Shown piece after piece: positions 7,917 through 16,618 of a stretch of DNA of 55,652 nt. The first letter of the stretch is position 1. Every line of letters starts with the position of its first letter. Source of the DNA: Pseudomonas sp. P7548 (GTDB lineage Bacteria; Pseudomonadota; Gammaproteobacteria; Pseudomonadales; Pseudomonadaceae). Below the pieces are notes generated by a model that saw only the letters and a list, made by a program, of their open reading frames with translations, searched no databases and was not told where the DNA came from. The stretch spans positions 1,397-57,048 of the forward strand of contig NZ_JACARO010000061.1 in the NCBI RefSeq assembly GCF_013386585.1, in the 5' to 3' direction. The position numbers and the translations under genes are program-made.

Positions 7917-9985
7917 TCTATACCAAATGGGAGGATTTCGGGCTTGAAGCTCTGAGTGTGATACAACAAATGTTAAATACCTTCAGCAATTTGTCGATGT
8001 TGGGCAGTGCTGGAACGGGGATGTTTATGCTCAAGGCGATCACCTTTGCTGCGCTCGGCGCCGCCAACGCCGGGGTGAATGCCTTGCGGGGGGCGATCAC
8101 CGACGACCCCACTGTACGAGATGGTGCCAATAGAGCGGCGTTTATCTCAATGCTGACGACTGCCATTCAATCGACGCTGTCGGGCTTTTTTTTCGCTGGT
8201 GGCAAGGCGATCGACGCAGGAAAGACCGTGAATAAATTTGCTTCGGCAATTGGCTATCAACGATTTGCCAAGCAGTACATTAACGCCAACATGCCGCGTA
8301 TCGTTCGTGAGTACTTGGGCAAACGCGTGGGCAGCCAGGTAGTTAAGCCCACTCAGAACTCGAAATTGCCGATTGAGAGCAAGCCTGGCACTTCCCCTGC
8401 TCCTGCTCCCGCTCCTGCTCCTGCTCCTGCTCCCGCTCCCGCTCCTGCTCCTGCTCCTGCTCCTGCTCCCGCTCCTGCTCCCGCTCCCGCTCCTGCCCCT
8501 GCCCCAACGGCGGGGCCCGGCTTTGGAGGCGTGAATGTCCCTTGGAACAAAATGAACGATGCTCAAAAGATCGAGCACGTGCAATTTAAAGCGACCACCT
8601 CAGCCACCGGGTTGCAACTGATTGGGCAAACCAGCAAGCACGCGGTCAGAGCGTCGATCGCCAATAACCTGCTACCGCACGGCTCAGATCTGCAGGTGCC
8701 ACGTAATTGGAACAGCGGTGCTACCGAGACCAAGTTTGCCATAGCGAAGTTGCAAACCGAGTTAAAGCGTCTGAAGGCAATCGATGAGTTTTTGGGTGGG
8801 CTGCGTACTAATACTCCTGCGCTGGAAGTGACTCCGGCGATGGGCCAGCCGATCAATGCGGCAGCTGCATGGGTAGCAGCATCCAGCAGCGTGAAGCTCC
8901 CCCAGGAACAGGTACGCAAGCTGATTGAACAGTTTCAACACGCAGATTTGACCGATATGCGTGTGATTGAGGACATTCAACGGTCGTTGTCAGGCACGTC
9001 GACCGATTTTCGCGCCACAGGTACCAGCAACCTGCTGGGCACTGATATAGCCCATTCGGCCTTCGAGGCGCGCCTCAAGCCGCTTGATGCTCCTGCTGGG
9101 CTGTCGCGCGCGAGTTGGTTGTTTGCGCTGACCAAGAGTTACCAACCGTTCGGAAAAAACAATGACCCATTGGCCAGGGTGCTGTACGCCCTGGCGGACC
9201 TTCAAGACTCGAATAACAACGGGTTCAAGGCGATCACAAAAACCACCGAACTGAAATTGTCGCGGCCTGAGCCAGTGCAGGCCCCCATCCCCAGCAACAG
9301 GCGCCAAATAAGCACTGCGCCGCCCGTCGTCGATTCCAGGGTGCAGCCATTTCGACAGATTGAAGCCAACCCTAGCAGTGAGTTGCCCGCTGAAATGCAG
9401 GGTTTCATGAACATGCTCCGCAATGATCCCAAATTATCCACGGCGTTTACGAATCCTGCAGGGGAGTGCGCCAGATGCGCGGAAACTGTCGCCGATTTCA
9501 TGAGGCGCAAAGGTTTTACAAACATCAGGTACCGAACCCTGCTTATATGGCCTACGCGTAACCCGAACAGCGTGCAAAATCACTTTTTCCCTATCGGCGA
9601 TTTCAACGGCAAGACGTACGCCTTTGACCTGACGGCGCCCCAGTTCGCTAATAAAGGCATGCCTTCGTTGTCTGAGCCGATGATCCTGCCGGAACCGGCA
9701 CTGATGAGAAAGTATCAAACGGCAAATGAAAAAATGCTGATCAAATACAAGGACTTCTCTAACCTGAGGTCGGCGGAAACCGAACTTTCTACCTTGGCTA
9801 CTCCTGGGCCAAATGAGTTCATTGAAGGTGGATACACGCTCAATCAAGGCTGGAACACTCCTGCGGCCACACCACCTGCCGCTCCTAACGAACGTGGCCC
9901 GGGCAGGATCACTTCGAAGGACATCACGCGCTTTTTCAGGAATCGAGCGTCAGCTGCGGATCGGCTGACGAACCCCTCTGGCTGA
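7682..9985 (+). CDS. Central and C-terminal fragment of the toxin-like gene (Cys/His/Asp region)
   Basis: This frame gives 767 residues. The nominal ATG at 7682 is inside the preceding coding frame and is unlikely to be a true start. Reliable coding begins near 7721. A hydrophobic helical stretch spans about residues 95-185. A pure Ala-Pro linker covers about 238-276. Near the end, GECARCAETVADF (Cys about 595), NHFFPIG (His about 634) and YAFDLTAP (Asp about 649) occur in the order and spacing seen in papain-like or transglutaminase-like toxin domains, so a cysteine protease or deamidase activity is plausible. It ends at a TGA created by what looks like a second frameshift. Confidence 0.55.
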   Translation: MDHPEITNYRTAENAEKYAGIRFLKDKDSTNAHIGISRTVGQINKKPFSFEAQDSTKKLAEALYEGNIARVGSDIDSLIYTKWEDFGLEALSVIQQMLNTFSNLSMLGSAGTGMFMLKAITFAALGAANAGVNALRGAITDDPTVRDGANRAAFISMLTTAIQSTLSGFFFAGGKAIDAGKTVNKFASAIGYQRFAKQYINANMPRIVREYLGKRVGSQVVKPTQNSKLPIESKPGTSPAPAPAPAPAPAPAPAPAPAPAPAPAPAPAPAPAPAPTAGPGFGGVNVPWNKMNDAQKIEHVQFKATTSATGLQLIGQTSKHAVRASIANNLLPHGSDLQVPRNWNSGATETKFAIAKLQTELKRLKAIDEFLGGLRTNTPALEVTPAMGQPINAAAAWVAASSSVKLPQEQVRKLIEQFQHADLTDMRVIEDIQRSLSGTSTDFRATGTSNLLGTDIAHSAFEARLKPLDAPAGLSRASWLFALTKSYQPFGKNNDPLARVLYALADLQDSNNNGFKAITKTTELKLSRPEPVQAPIPSNRRQISTAPPVVDSRVQPFRQIEANPSSELPAEMQGFMNMLRNDPKLSTAFTNPAGECARCAETVADFMRRKGFTNIRYRTLLIWPTRNPNSVQNHFFPIGDFNGKTYAFDLTAPQFANKGMPSLSEPMILPEPALMRKYQTANEKMLIKYKDFSNLRSAETELSTLATPGPNEFIEGGYTLNQGWNTPAATPPAAPNERGPGRITSKDITRFFRNRASAADRLTNPSG
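8394..8505 (+). repeat. Ala-Pro codon repeat, (GCTCCY)n-like tract
   Basis: About 18 tandem copies of a hexamer alternating proline (CCT/CCC) and alanine (GCT) codons, with only C/T variation at the proline third position. It encodes a stiff Ala-Pro linker inside the toxin-like protein. The near-identity of the units makes length change by slippage likely. Confidence 0.9.
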
Positions 9986-10298
9986 CATCTACAAGCCAGC
10001 CTCGGGGCAGGCATATCACTACTGGCGCTCCAGCAGTGATCCGGTGTTCATGTCGTCGGATATCGGGCATGCGGGACTCAAGAAAATGCTGCCGCAACTT
10101 GCCCAAAGTGCCCGTTCGGGTAAGTTGCCACTGGCTGACGGTCTGTTTGCGGCCGCGGTCCGCTTCAAGGCATTGACACCCGCAGGAGAAGATGCTCTGA
10201 ACCCCCAGGTAATAACGTTGAAACAAACCTTGGCATACCGCATCTGTTCAGCAGTCAACAAGATAGCCATGTCGCCTTCCCCCATTAGCAATAAGTGA
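9969..10298 (+). pseudogene. Displaced 3' end of the toxin-like gene
   Basis: The frame is open from 9969 to a TGA at 10298 and has the codon use of a real gene (high G/C at third positions), although it has no credible start: the GTG at 10044 lacks a Shine-Dalgarno. About 105 residues follow directly from the preceding frame if one base is removed at 9974-9979. The peptide (ADIYKPASGQAYHYWRSSS and onward) is not recognised. It accounts for most of the 568-bp gap before oprN. Confidence 0.5.
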
Positions 10299-10476
10299 CA
10301 CTTCGTTGTCGACACGTGTGCGTATTGCTTTAATGGCGCGTGGCGTCTGAAATGTGAGTTGGTTGTGAGGCATTAAAGCCGGGCGGCGAGGTACAACGCG
10401 GGACTAGGATATTACCTACGAAGGCCTTCTAATTTGACTTACAGAAGTTGCTTTCAACATTTTAGGAAGTCCTGAC

Positions 10477-10504
10477 AAAAAAAAGCCCCACGACCGAATG
10501 GGGC
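10477..10504 (-). terminator. Intrinsic terminator of mexEF-oprN
   Basis: Read leftwards, a 6-bp GC stem (10499-10504 with 10485-10490, 8-nt loop) is followed by eight T residues (complement of the A-run 10477-10484). It lies about 50 bp after the oprN stop. Confidence 0.85.
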
Positions 10505-10553
10505 ATGGGGCTAAAAATTGGCTGGATGCGACCAACCAAAGGAGCTCTTTACA

Positions 10554-11969
10554 TCACTTGGCGCTGGCCACCACCGTGTCTGGCTGCCAGCCACCACCCA
10601 AGGCCTTGTAGATCGCGACGATGCCGCGGTACAGGTCCACTTCGGCCTGGGCCTGGGAGTCTTCGGCGGCCAGGCGTTCGCGCTGGGCGTCGAGCAATAC
10701 CAGGAAGTCCACGGTGCCTTCGCGATAACGAATCGCGGCGAGGTCAGCGGCGGCGCGGCTGGATTCGCTTTGACGAATCAGTGAGACCAGACGCTGTTGG
10801 CGCTTGCCGTAATCACTGAAGGCATTTTCCGACTCTTCCAATGCCAGCAACACTTGCTGCTCATAGGTCGCCAACGCGCCATCGGCCTCGGCATTTGCGC
10901 CGCGCAAACGTGCACGCACGCTGCCCAGGTCAAACGCTGCCCAGGTGATGCTTGGGCCCAGGGACCAGGCATTGGCGGCGGCTGAACCGATCTGCGAACC
11001 ACGCCCTGCGGTAAACCCGAGGAAGCCGCTGAGGCTGACCCGTGGGAACAGGTCGGCCTTGGCCACGCCGATACGCGCGGTGGCGGCGGCCAGTTTGCGT
11101 TCGGCGCTGAGGATGTCCGGGCGACGTTGCAGCAGTTGCCCCGGGTCACCGATTGGCAACGCCTTGGCAATCGCCGGCAGGTCTTTGGGGCTCAGGTCCA
11201 CGGTCAGCTTGTCCGGACGCTGGCCGAGGAGGGTGGCGATGCGGTTACGCTCGCGCACTTGCTCGGCTTGCAGTTGCGGCACGCTGGCCTCGACGGCGGC
11301 CAGGCGTGCGTCAGCGCGTTCCACATCCAGCTGATCACCCACACCGGCGTCACGCAGGCTGACGGTGATGGCGCGGGATTCCTGCTGGTTCTTCAGGTTG
11401 TCCAGGGCGATGCGTTCGCGCAGTTGAGCGCCGCGCAGTTGCCCGTAAGCGTCCACCAGTTCGGCAATCATGGTGACTTGCAGTTGGTACAGGTCGGCTT
11501 CGGCGACCTGTTGGTCAGCGTCGCTGGCCTCCAGGTTGCGGCGGATGCGGCCGAACAAATCCACTTCCCAGGCCATGTCCAGGCCCAGGTCATAACGCTC
11601 GCTGTTCACACGTTTGGTGGTCTGGCCCGGGATCTGGCCCTTGCCCACATCGCTGCTGGCGCGCGTGGTGACCACCGGCATGATGTCGGTAGCCACATCG
11701 TCACGGATGGCACGTGCCGCTCGCAGGCGGGCAAAGGCCACGCGCAGGTCGCGGTTACCGCTCAACGACTGGGTGACCAGCTGGTTGAGGGTCGGGTCGT
11801 CGAACTGCTGCCACCAGATGCCTTCGTACTTGGCGTGGTCGTAGCTCTTGGTGTCGGCGGCGGCCGTGATGTTGGCCGCCTCCAGCTTCTCGGTCTTGTA
11901 GTCCGGGCCCACGGCACAGGCACTCAGCGCCAGTACCAACAAGCTCGGCAGGAATACTTTTACGCTCAT
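10554..11969 (-). CDS. oprN: Outer-membrane efflux factor OprN
   Basis: This is a 471-residue outer-membrane lipoprotein of the NodT/TolC-like factor family. The signal peptide ends in the lipobox LSAC followed by AVGPDY, as in OprN and OprM. Long coiled-coil stretches and two repeats of the outer-membrane efflux domain follow, with conserved patches such as WWQQFDDPTLNQLV, SGNRDLRVAFARLRAAR and SLSGFLGFTAGRGSQIG that match remembered P. aeruginosa OprN nearly residue for residue; length also agrees (472). It forms the exit duct of the tripartite MexEF-OprN pump. The ATG overlaps the mexF stop by 4 bp, and a strong terminator follows. Confidence 0.95.
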   Translation of the reverse strand: MSVKVFLPSLLVLALSACAVGPDYKTEKLEAANITAAADTKSYDHAKYEGIWWQQFDDPTLNQLVTQSLSGNRDLRVAFARLRAARAIRDDVATDIMPVVTTRASSDVGKGQIPGQTTKRVNSERYDLGLDMAWEVDLFGRIRRNLEASDADQQVAEADLYQLQVTMIAELVDAYGQLRGAQLRERIALDNLKNQQESRAITVSLRDAGVGDQLDVERADARLAAVEASVPQLQAEQVRERNRIATLLGQRPDKLTVDLSPKDLPAIAKALPIGDPGQLLQRRPDILSAERKLAAATARIGVAKADLFPRVSLSGFLGFTAGRGSQIGSAAANAWSLGPSITWAAFDLGSVRARLRGANAEADGALATYEQQVLLALEESENAFSDYGKRQQRLVSLIRQSESSRAAADLAAIRYREGTVDFLVLLDAQRERLAAEDSQAQAEVDLYRGIVAIYKALGGGWQPDTVVASAK

Positions 11970-14900
11970 TGCTGTGTCTCCAGCTTCAAGGCCTTGGCCG
12001 CTTTGCGCGCTTCGCCGCGTTCGACATAGCGACGAATCAATACGTAGAACACTGGCGTCAGCAACAGACCGAAGAAGGTCACACCGATCATCCCGGAGAA
12101 CACCGCCACGCCCATGGCATGACGCATCTCGGCACCGGCACCGCTGGACAACACCAGAGGCACCACACCCATGATGAAGGCGAAGGAGGTCATCAGGATC
12201 GGCCGCAGACGCAGACGGCAGGCTTCCAGTACCGCCGCGAGCGGATCAAGGCCTTCCTGCTGTTTATCCTTGGCAAACTCGACGATCAGAATCGCGTTCT
12301 TGCACGCCAAGCCCACCAGTACGATCAAGCCGATCTGGGTGAAGATGTTGTTGTCGCCGCCCGAGATGATCACCCCGGTGATGGCCGACAGCAGCGTCAT
12401 CGGTACGATCAGGATCACCGCCAGTGGCAGGCTCCAGCTTTCGTATTGGGCGGCCAGTACCAGGAACGCCAGCAGTACGCAGAGCGGGAACACGAACAGC
12501 GCGGTGTTGCCCGAGAGGATTTGCTGATAGGTCAGGTCGGTCCACTCGTAGGTCATGCCATTCGGCAGTTCTTCTTTGAGCAGCTTTTCAATCGCGGCCT
12601 GGGCCTGGCCGGAGCTGTAGCCCGGTGCGGCGTTGCCGTTGATTTCAGCGGTGATAAAGCCGTTGTAGTGCATCACGCGGTCCGGCCCCGAGGTGTCGCT
12701 GACCTTGATGAAGGTTGCCAGCGGGATCATCTCGCCTTTGTTGTTGCGTACTTTCAGCTGGCCGATCTGGTCTTCATCCAGGCGGAACTGCTGCTCAGCC
12801 TGCACGTTGACCTGATAGGTGCGACCAAAGCGGTTGAAGTCGTTGGCATACAGCGAACCCAGGTAGATCTGCAGGGTGTCGAAGATGTCGCTGATCGCCA
12901 CGCCGTGGGTCTTGGCCTTTTCGCGGTCGATGGCAGCATCGACCTGGGGCACGTTGACCGTGTAGCTGGTGAACAGGCCGAACAGCTCCGGCGTGGTACG
13001 GCTCTTGGTGATGATGTTCTGGGTTTCTTTGTACAGCTCGTCATAACCCAGGTTGCCACGGTCTTCGATCTGCAGGCGGAAACCACCGATCGTACCCAGG
13101 CCCTGTACCGGCGGCGGTGGGAAGATCGCCATGTAGGCTTCCTGGATGCTGCTGTATTTGCCGTTCAGTGCACCGGCAATCGCACCGGCCGACATGCTCG
13201 GGTCTTTACGCTCGTCGAACGGCTTCAAGGTCACGAACACGATGCCGCTGTTCGGGCTGTTGGTGAAACCGTTGATCGACAGGCCCGGGAACGCTACCGC
13301 GCTTTCCACGCCTGGTTGCTTCAGCGCGATGTCGGACATGCGCTTGATCACGTCTTCGGTGCGGTCCAGGCTCGCGGCGTCCGGCAATTGGGCGAAGGCC
13401 ACCAGGTACTGCTTGTCCTGGGCCGGTACGAAACCGGTGGGCGTGTGGGCAAAGCCCAGCCAGGTCAGGACCATCAGGCCGGCGTACAGGAACAGCGCGA
13501 TACCACTGCCGCGAATCACTCGGCGAACGGTGCCGACATAACCGTGGCTGGCTTTCTCGAAGAAGCGGTTGAACGGGCGGAACAACCAGCCACCCAGCAA
13601 CTTGTCGAGGAACCGCGAGAACCCGTCCTTCGGTGCATCGTGACCCTTGAGCAACACGGCCGCGAGGGCAGGGGACAAGGTCAGCGAGTTGAAGGCCGAA
13701 ATCACCGTCGAGATCGCAATGGTCAAGGCGAACTGTTTATAGAACTGCCCGGTCAAGCCGCTGATGAACGCAGCCGGGATAAACACCGCGCACAGCACCA
13801 GGGCCGTGGCAATGATCGGACCAGTCACTTCACTCATGGCTTTTTCAGTGGCCGGGAACGGTTCCAGGCCCAGTTCGATGTTCCGCTCGACGTTCTCCAC
13901 CACCACGATGGCGTCGTCCACCACGATACCGATCGCCAGTACCAGGCCGAACAGCGACAGGGCGTTGAGCGAGAAGCCGAACAGGTGCATCACCGCAAAC
14001 GTACCGATCAACGATACCGGCACCGCCACCAACGGAATGATCGAGGCGCGCCAGGTCTGCAGGAACAGGATCACTACCAATACAACGAGGATCAGCGCTT
14101 CGAACAGGGTGTGAACCACCGCTTCGATGGAGCCACGCACGAAGATGGTCGGGTCATAGACAATGCTGAAGTCCATGCCTTCCGGGAAGCTCTTTTTCAG
14201 CTCCGCCATCTTGTCGCGCACTTCGTTGGAGATCTCGATCGCGTTGGAGCCCGGGCGTTGGAAGATCGGGATCGCCACGGCCGGCTGGTTGTTGAGCAAC
14301 GAACGCAAGGCGTACTGGCTGGAACCCAGCTCTACCCGTGCGATGTCTTTGAGGCGCGTGATTTCACCATTGTCGCCAGAGCGAATGATGATGTTCTCGA
14401 ACTCTTCCTCAGTCACCAGACGGCCCTGAGTGTTGATCGACAACTGGAAGCTGGTGGCATTCGGCGCAGGTTGTGCACCCAAGGCACCAGCGGCCACTTG
14501 GCGGTTCTGTTCGCGGATCGCGGTCACTACATCGGTGGCGGTCAAGTTGCGCGAAGCCGTCTTGTTCGGGTCCAGCCATACACGCAGGGAGTAGTCGCCC
14601 ATGCCGAACAGTTGCACGTCACCCACGCCGCCCAAACGGGCCAGCTCGTCTTTGACGTTGAGCAAGGCGTAGTTGGACAGGTAGAGCATGTCGTAACGCT
14701 TGTCCGGTGAGGTCAAGTGCACAACCATGGTCAGGTCGGGGGAGGCCTTGTCCACGGTGATACCGATACGCGTCACTTCCTCAGGCAGCTTTGGCTGAGT
14801 CCGCGTCACACGGTTCTGTACCTGCACCTGCGCGTTGTCCAGGTCAGTGCCCAGGGCGAAGGTGATGGTCAGGGTCAGCTTGCCATCCGCGGTCGACTGC

Positions 14901-15145
14901 GACGACATGTACAACATGTTTTCGACGCCGGTGATGGCTTGCTCCAAAGGAGCAGCCACGGTTTCACCGATGACTTTGGGGTTGGCGCCCGGGAAGTTGG
15001 CACGGACCACCACGGTCGGCGGCACCACTTCCGGGTATTCGCTGATCGGCAGCTTGAACAGCGAGATCGCACCGGCGATCAGGATCAACAGCGAGAGCAC
15101 CGCTGCGAAGATCGGCCGCGAAATGAAGAACTTGGAAAAATTCAT
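11966..15145 (-). CDS. mexF: RND multidrug efflux permease MexF
   Basis: This 1059-residue inner-membrane transporter of the HAE1/AcrB-like RND family starts MNFSKFFISRPIFAAVLSLL and agrees closely with remembered P. aeruginosa MexF (1062 aa) throughout. Twelve transmembrane helices and two large periplasmic loops are apparent. The TM4 proton-relay motif GIVVDDAIVVVENVER (about residue 400-415) and the C-terminal half motif GLACKNAILIVEFAKD are intact. It exchanges protons for drugs; known substrates of the orthologue include chloramphenicol, fluoroquinolones and trimethoprim. It is flanked by mexE (15 nt upstream) and oprN (4-bp overlap). No sign of truncation or frameshift. Confidence 0.97.
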   Translation of the reverse strand: MNFSKFFISRPIFAAVLSLLILIAGAISLFKLPISEYPEVVPPTVVVRANFPGANPKVIGETVAAPLEQAITGVENMLYMSSQSTADGKLTLTITFALGTDLDNAQVQVQNRVTRTQPKLPEEVTRIGITVDKASPDLTMVVHLTSPDKRYDMLYLSNYALLNVKDELARLGGVGDVQLFGMGDYSLRVWLDPNKTASRNLTATDVVTAIREQNRQVAAGALGAQPAPNATSFQLSINTQGRLVTEEEFENIIIRSGDNGEITRLKDIARVELGSSQYALRSLLNNQPAVAIPIFQRPGSNAIEISNEVRDKMAELKKSFPEGMDFSIVYDPTIFVRGSIEAVVHTLFEALILVVLVVILFLQTWRASIIPLVAVPVSLIGTFAVMHLFGFSLNALSLFGLVLAIGIVVDDAIVVVENVERNIELGLEPFPATEKAMSEVTGPIIATALVLCAVFIPAAFISGLTGQFYKQFALTIAISTVISAFNSLTLSPALAAVLLKGHDAPKDGFSRFLDKLLGGWLFRPFNRFFEKASHGYVGTVRRVIRGSGIALFLYAGLMVLTWLGFAHTPTGFVPAQDKQYLVAFAQLPDAASLDRTEDVIKRMSDIALKQPGVESAVAFPGLSINGFTNSPNSGIVFVTLKPFDERKDPSMSAGAIAGALNGKYSSIQEAYMAIFPPPPVQGLGTIGGFRLQIEDRGNLGYDELYKETQNIITKSRTTPELFGLFTSYTVNVPQVDAAIDREKAKTHGVAISDIFDTLQIYLGSLYANDFNRFGRTYQVNVQAEQQFRLDEDQIGQLKVRNNKGEMIPLATFIKVSDTSGPDRVMHYNGFITAEINGNAAPGYSSGQAQAAIEKLLKEELPNGMTYEWTDLTYQQILSGNTALFVFPLCVLLAFLVLAAQYESWSLPLAVILIVPMTLLSAITGVIISGGDNNIFTQIGLIVLVGLACKNAILIVEFAKDKQQEGLDPLAAVLEACRLRLRPILMTSFAFIMGVVPLVLSSGAGAEMRHAMGVAVFSGMIGVTFFGLLLTPVFYVLIRRYVERGEARKAAKALKLETQQ

Positions 15146-15160
15146 CTTGAGTTGTATCCC

Positions 15161-16402
15161 TTAACCGCGTGGAGTCGCGACGGCTGCGAGCTTGGGCGCG
15201 GCTTTATCCGGCGCCACTTGCTCCAGGTTGCTGGCTTCAAGCGCTTGTCGTTGTTGTGCCAAGGCGGCGAGGGTTTCCTTGCTGGCCATCGGGATGGTTT
15301 CCGGTGCAACCGGCGATCCCGGGCGAATGCGCTGCAAGCCCTTCACGACGATGGTGTCGTCCTTGTTCAAACCGCTGCGCACGATGCGCAGGCCTTCGAT
15401 CTTCGGCCCCAGTTCCACCGCGCGGTAAGCCGGCTTGTCGCCGTCCATCACCAGCACGAACTTCTTGCCTAGGTCGGTGCCCACGGCTTCGTCATTGATC
15501 AGCACGGCCGAATAGGTGCCGCTGCCAACCAATTTCAGGCGGGCATACAAGCCAGGGGTGTATTCGCCTTTGCTGTTATCAAACACGGCGCGACCGCGGA
15601 TGGTGCCGGTGGCCGGGTTGACCTGGTTGTCGACGAAGTTCATCTGGCCCAGGTGCGGGTTGCCGGTTTCGTTGGACAGGCCCAGGTACACCGGGGTGGT
15701 TGCGCCACGACGGCCTTCGCGCGCCAGTTCGGTGTACTTGAGGTACACGCGCTCATCGGCGTCGAAGTAGGCGTAGACCTTGTCAGTGGAGACCACGCTG
15801 GTCAGTGCCGTGACGTCGGCGGTCACCAGGTTGCCGGCGGTGATTTCGGCACGGCTGACGCGGCCGCTGATCGGCGAGGTCACACGGGTGAAGCTCAGGT
15901 TCAGCTTGGCCAGGTCCAACTGCGCCTGGATACCGGCGACGGCTGCACGGGCCTCTTGGGCGGCGGTGGTACGCGAATCGGCGAGTTCGGCGGAGATCGC
16001 GTTGCTCTGACGCAGGCGTTCGCCCCGTTGCGCTTCGTTATCGCTACGGGTGGCGGCGGCTTTCGTTTGGGCAAGCTGAGCTTCGAGGCGGCGCACTTCA
16101 GCCTGGAACGGACGCGGGTCGATCTGGAACAGCAGGTCGCCTTTTTTCACCAGGGCGCCTTCGGTGAAGGCCACCTGATCGATCTGGCCCGACACGCGCG
16201 GACGAATCTGCACGGTTTCCGGGGCTTCCAGACGGCCGGTGAATTCGTCCCACTCGTTGACCGGTTGTTCCAGCACCTTGGCCACGCTCACTTTTGCAGG
16301 GGGCATGGCGGCCGCTTGTTCCGGGGCTTTACCGCATGCGCTCATCACCACCACGGCCAAAATCGCCAAGGGGAAGCGCATATGTTTGAGTGACTGTTCC
16401 AT
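15161..16402 (-). CDS. mexE: RND periplasmic adaptor MexE
   Basis: This membrane-fusion protein has 413 residues from the ATG at 16402, matching P. aeruginosa MexE (414 aa; MEQSLKH start). The frame is open a further 13 codons upstream, to 16441, but the shorter start gives the family's N-terminus and lipobox (VVMSAC, Cys about 22). Biotinyl-lipoyl and hairpin regions follow: FQIDPRPFQAEVRRLEAQL and the alternating coiled coil, then the beta-barrel. It links MexF to OprN. First gene of the leftward operon, with a 216-bp upstream gap holding a perfect palindrome and a possible MexT site. In P. aeruginosa mexT lies directly upstream of mexE; here an HNH nuclease gene does. Confidence 0.95.
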   Translation of the reverse strand: MEQSLKHMRFPLAILAVVVMSACGKAPEQAAAMPPAKVSVAKVLEQPVNEWDEFTGRLEAPETVQIRPRVSGQIDQVAFTEGALVKKGDLLFQIDPRPFQAEVRRLEAQLAQTKAAATRSDNEAQRGERLRQSNAISAELADSRTTAAQEARAAVAGIQAQLDLAKLNLSFTRVTSPISGRVSRAEITAGNLVTADVTALTSVVSTDKVYAYFDADERVYLKYTELAREGRRGATTPVYLGLSNETGNPHLGQMNFVDNQVNPATGTIRGRAVFDNSKGEYTPGLYARLKLVGSGTYSAVLINDEAVGTDLGKKFVLVMDGDKPAYRAVELGPKIEGLRIVRSGLNKDDTIVVKGLQRIRPGSPVAPETIPMASKETLAALAQQRQALEASNLEQVAPDKAAPKLAAVATPRG

Positions 16403-16456
16403 GAGGTGCATCCGCCAATGTATTTGAGATGGGCGGATCATGCGCGGCGATGTGCT

Positions 16457-16480
16457 ATGTCACGAATCGAATGAAACAAA
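16457..16480 (-). promoter_or_regulatory. Possible MexT-binding (nod-box-like) site upstream of mexE
   Basis: On the minus strand the stretch reads TTTG-N5-TTCGAT-N4-GACAT, compared with the reported MexT consensus ATCA-N5-GTCGAT-N4-ACYAT. The core matches at 5 of 6 positions and the right part at 3 of 5, but the left arm is poor. It lies 55-78 bp upstream of the mexE ATG, a suitable activator position. Weak evidence on its own. Confidence 0.3.
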
Positions 16481-16487
16481 GGTAACT

Positions 16488-16502
16488 ATCATTCGGAATG
16501 AT
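16488..16502. promoter_or_regulatory. Perfect palindrome upstream of mexE
   Basis: ATCATTC-G-GAATGAT, two perfect 7-bp arms around one base, 86-100 bp upstream of the mexE start. The form suits an operator for a dimeric regulator. Which regulator is unknown. Confidence 0.4.
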
Positions 16503-16618
16503 ATAAGCGTGAGGTTAGCCCTCTAGCATGGGGGTTTCGTTAGGGGGCTATCAATGGGCGTGATGACAAAAGAGTGTTGTGAAACCTGCAAGGAACCCTC
16601 TGGCGGCTGGTAGCGTGT

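Larger units (their letters stand above)
6657..10298 (+). pseudogene. Large toxin/effector-like gene with two apparent frameshifts
   Basis: Three consecutive coding stretches in different frames read as one protein of about 1210 residues. The first shift is in or near the A-run at 7719-7722: one extra A would make LPIIEQLKNAEKYAGIRF read through. The second is at 9974-9979: removing one base of the CCCCTCT stretch joins RLTNP to LADIYKP and opens the frame to a TGA at 10298. Layout: a charged helical N-terminal half, a hydrophobic helical hairpin (nt about 7960-8250), an Ala-Pro linker (8394-8505), a helical middle, then a Cys/His/Asp region resembling papain-fold toxin domains. The overall form recalls the large Pseudomonas insecticidal or dermonecrotic-type toxins, but no family is proven. 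Decay or sequencing error would both explain the shifts. Confidence 0.6.

Noticed and set aside
8353..8550. Minus-strand frame encoding a Gly-Ala repeat protein
   Set aside because: It is only the complement of the Ala-Pro codon repeat.
11969..14710. A 913-codon open frame on the + strand inside mexF
   Set aside because: It is a shadow of the strongly conserved minus-strand mexF in high-GC DNA; its product is His/Arg/Gln-rich with no motif.
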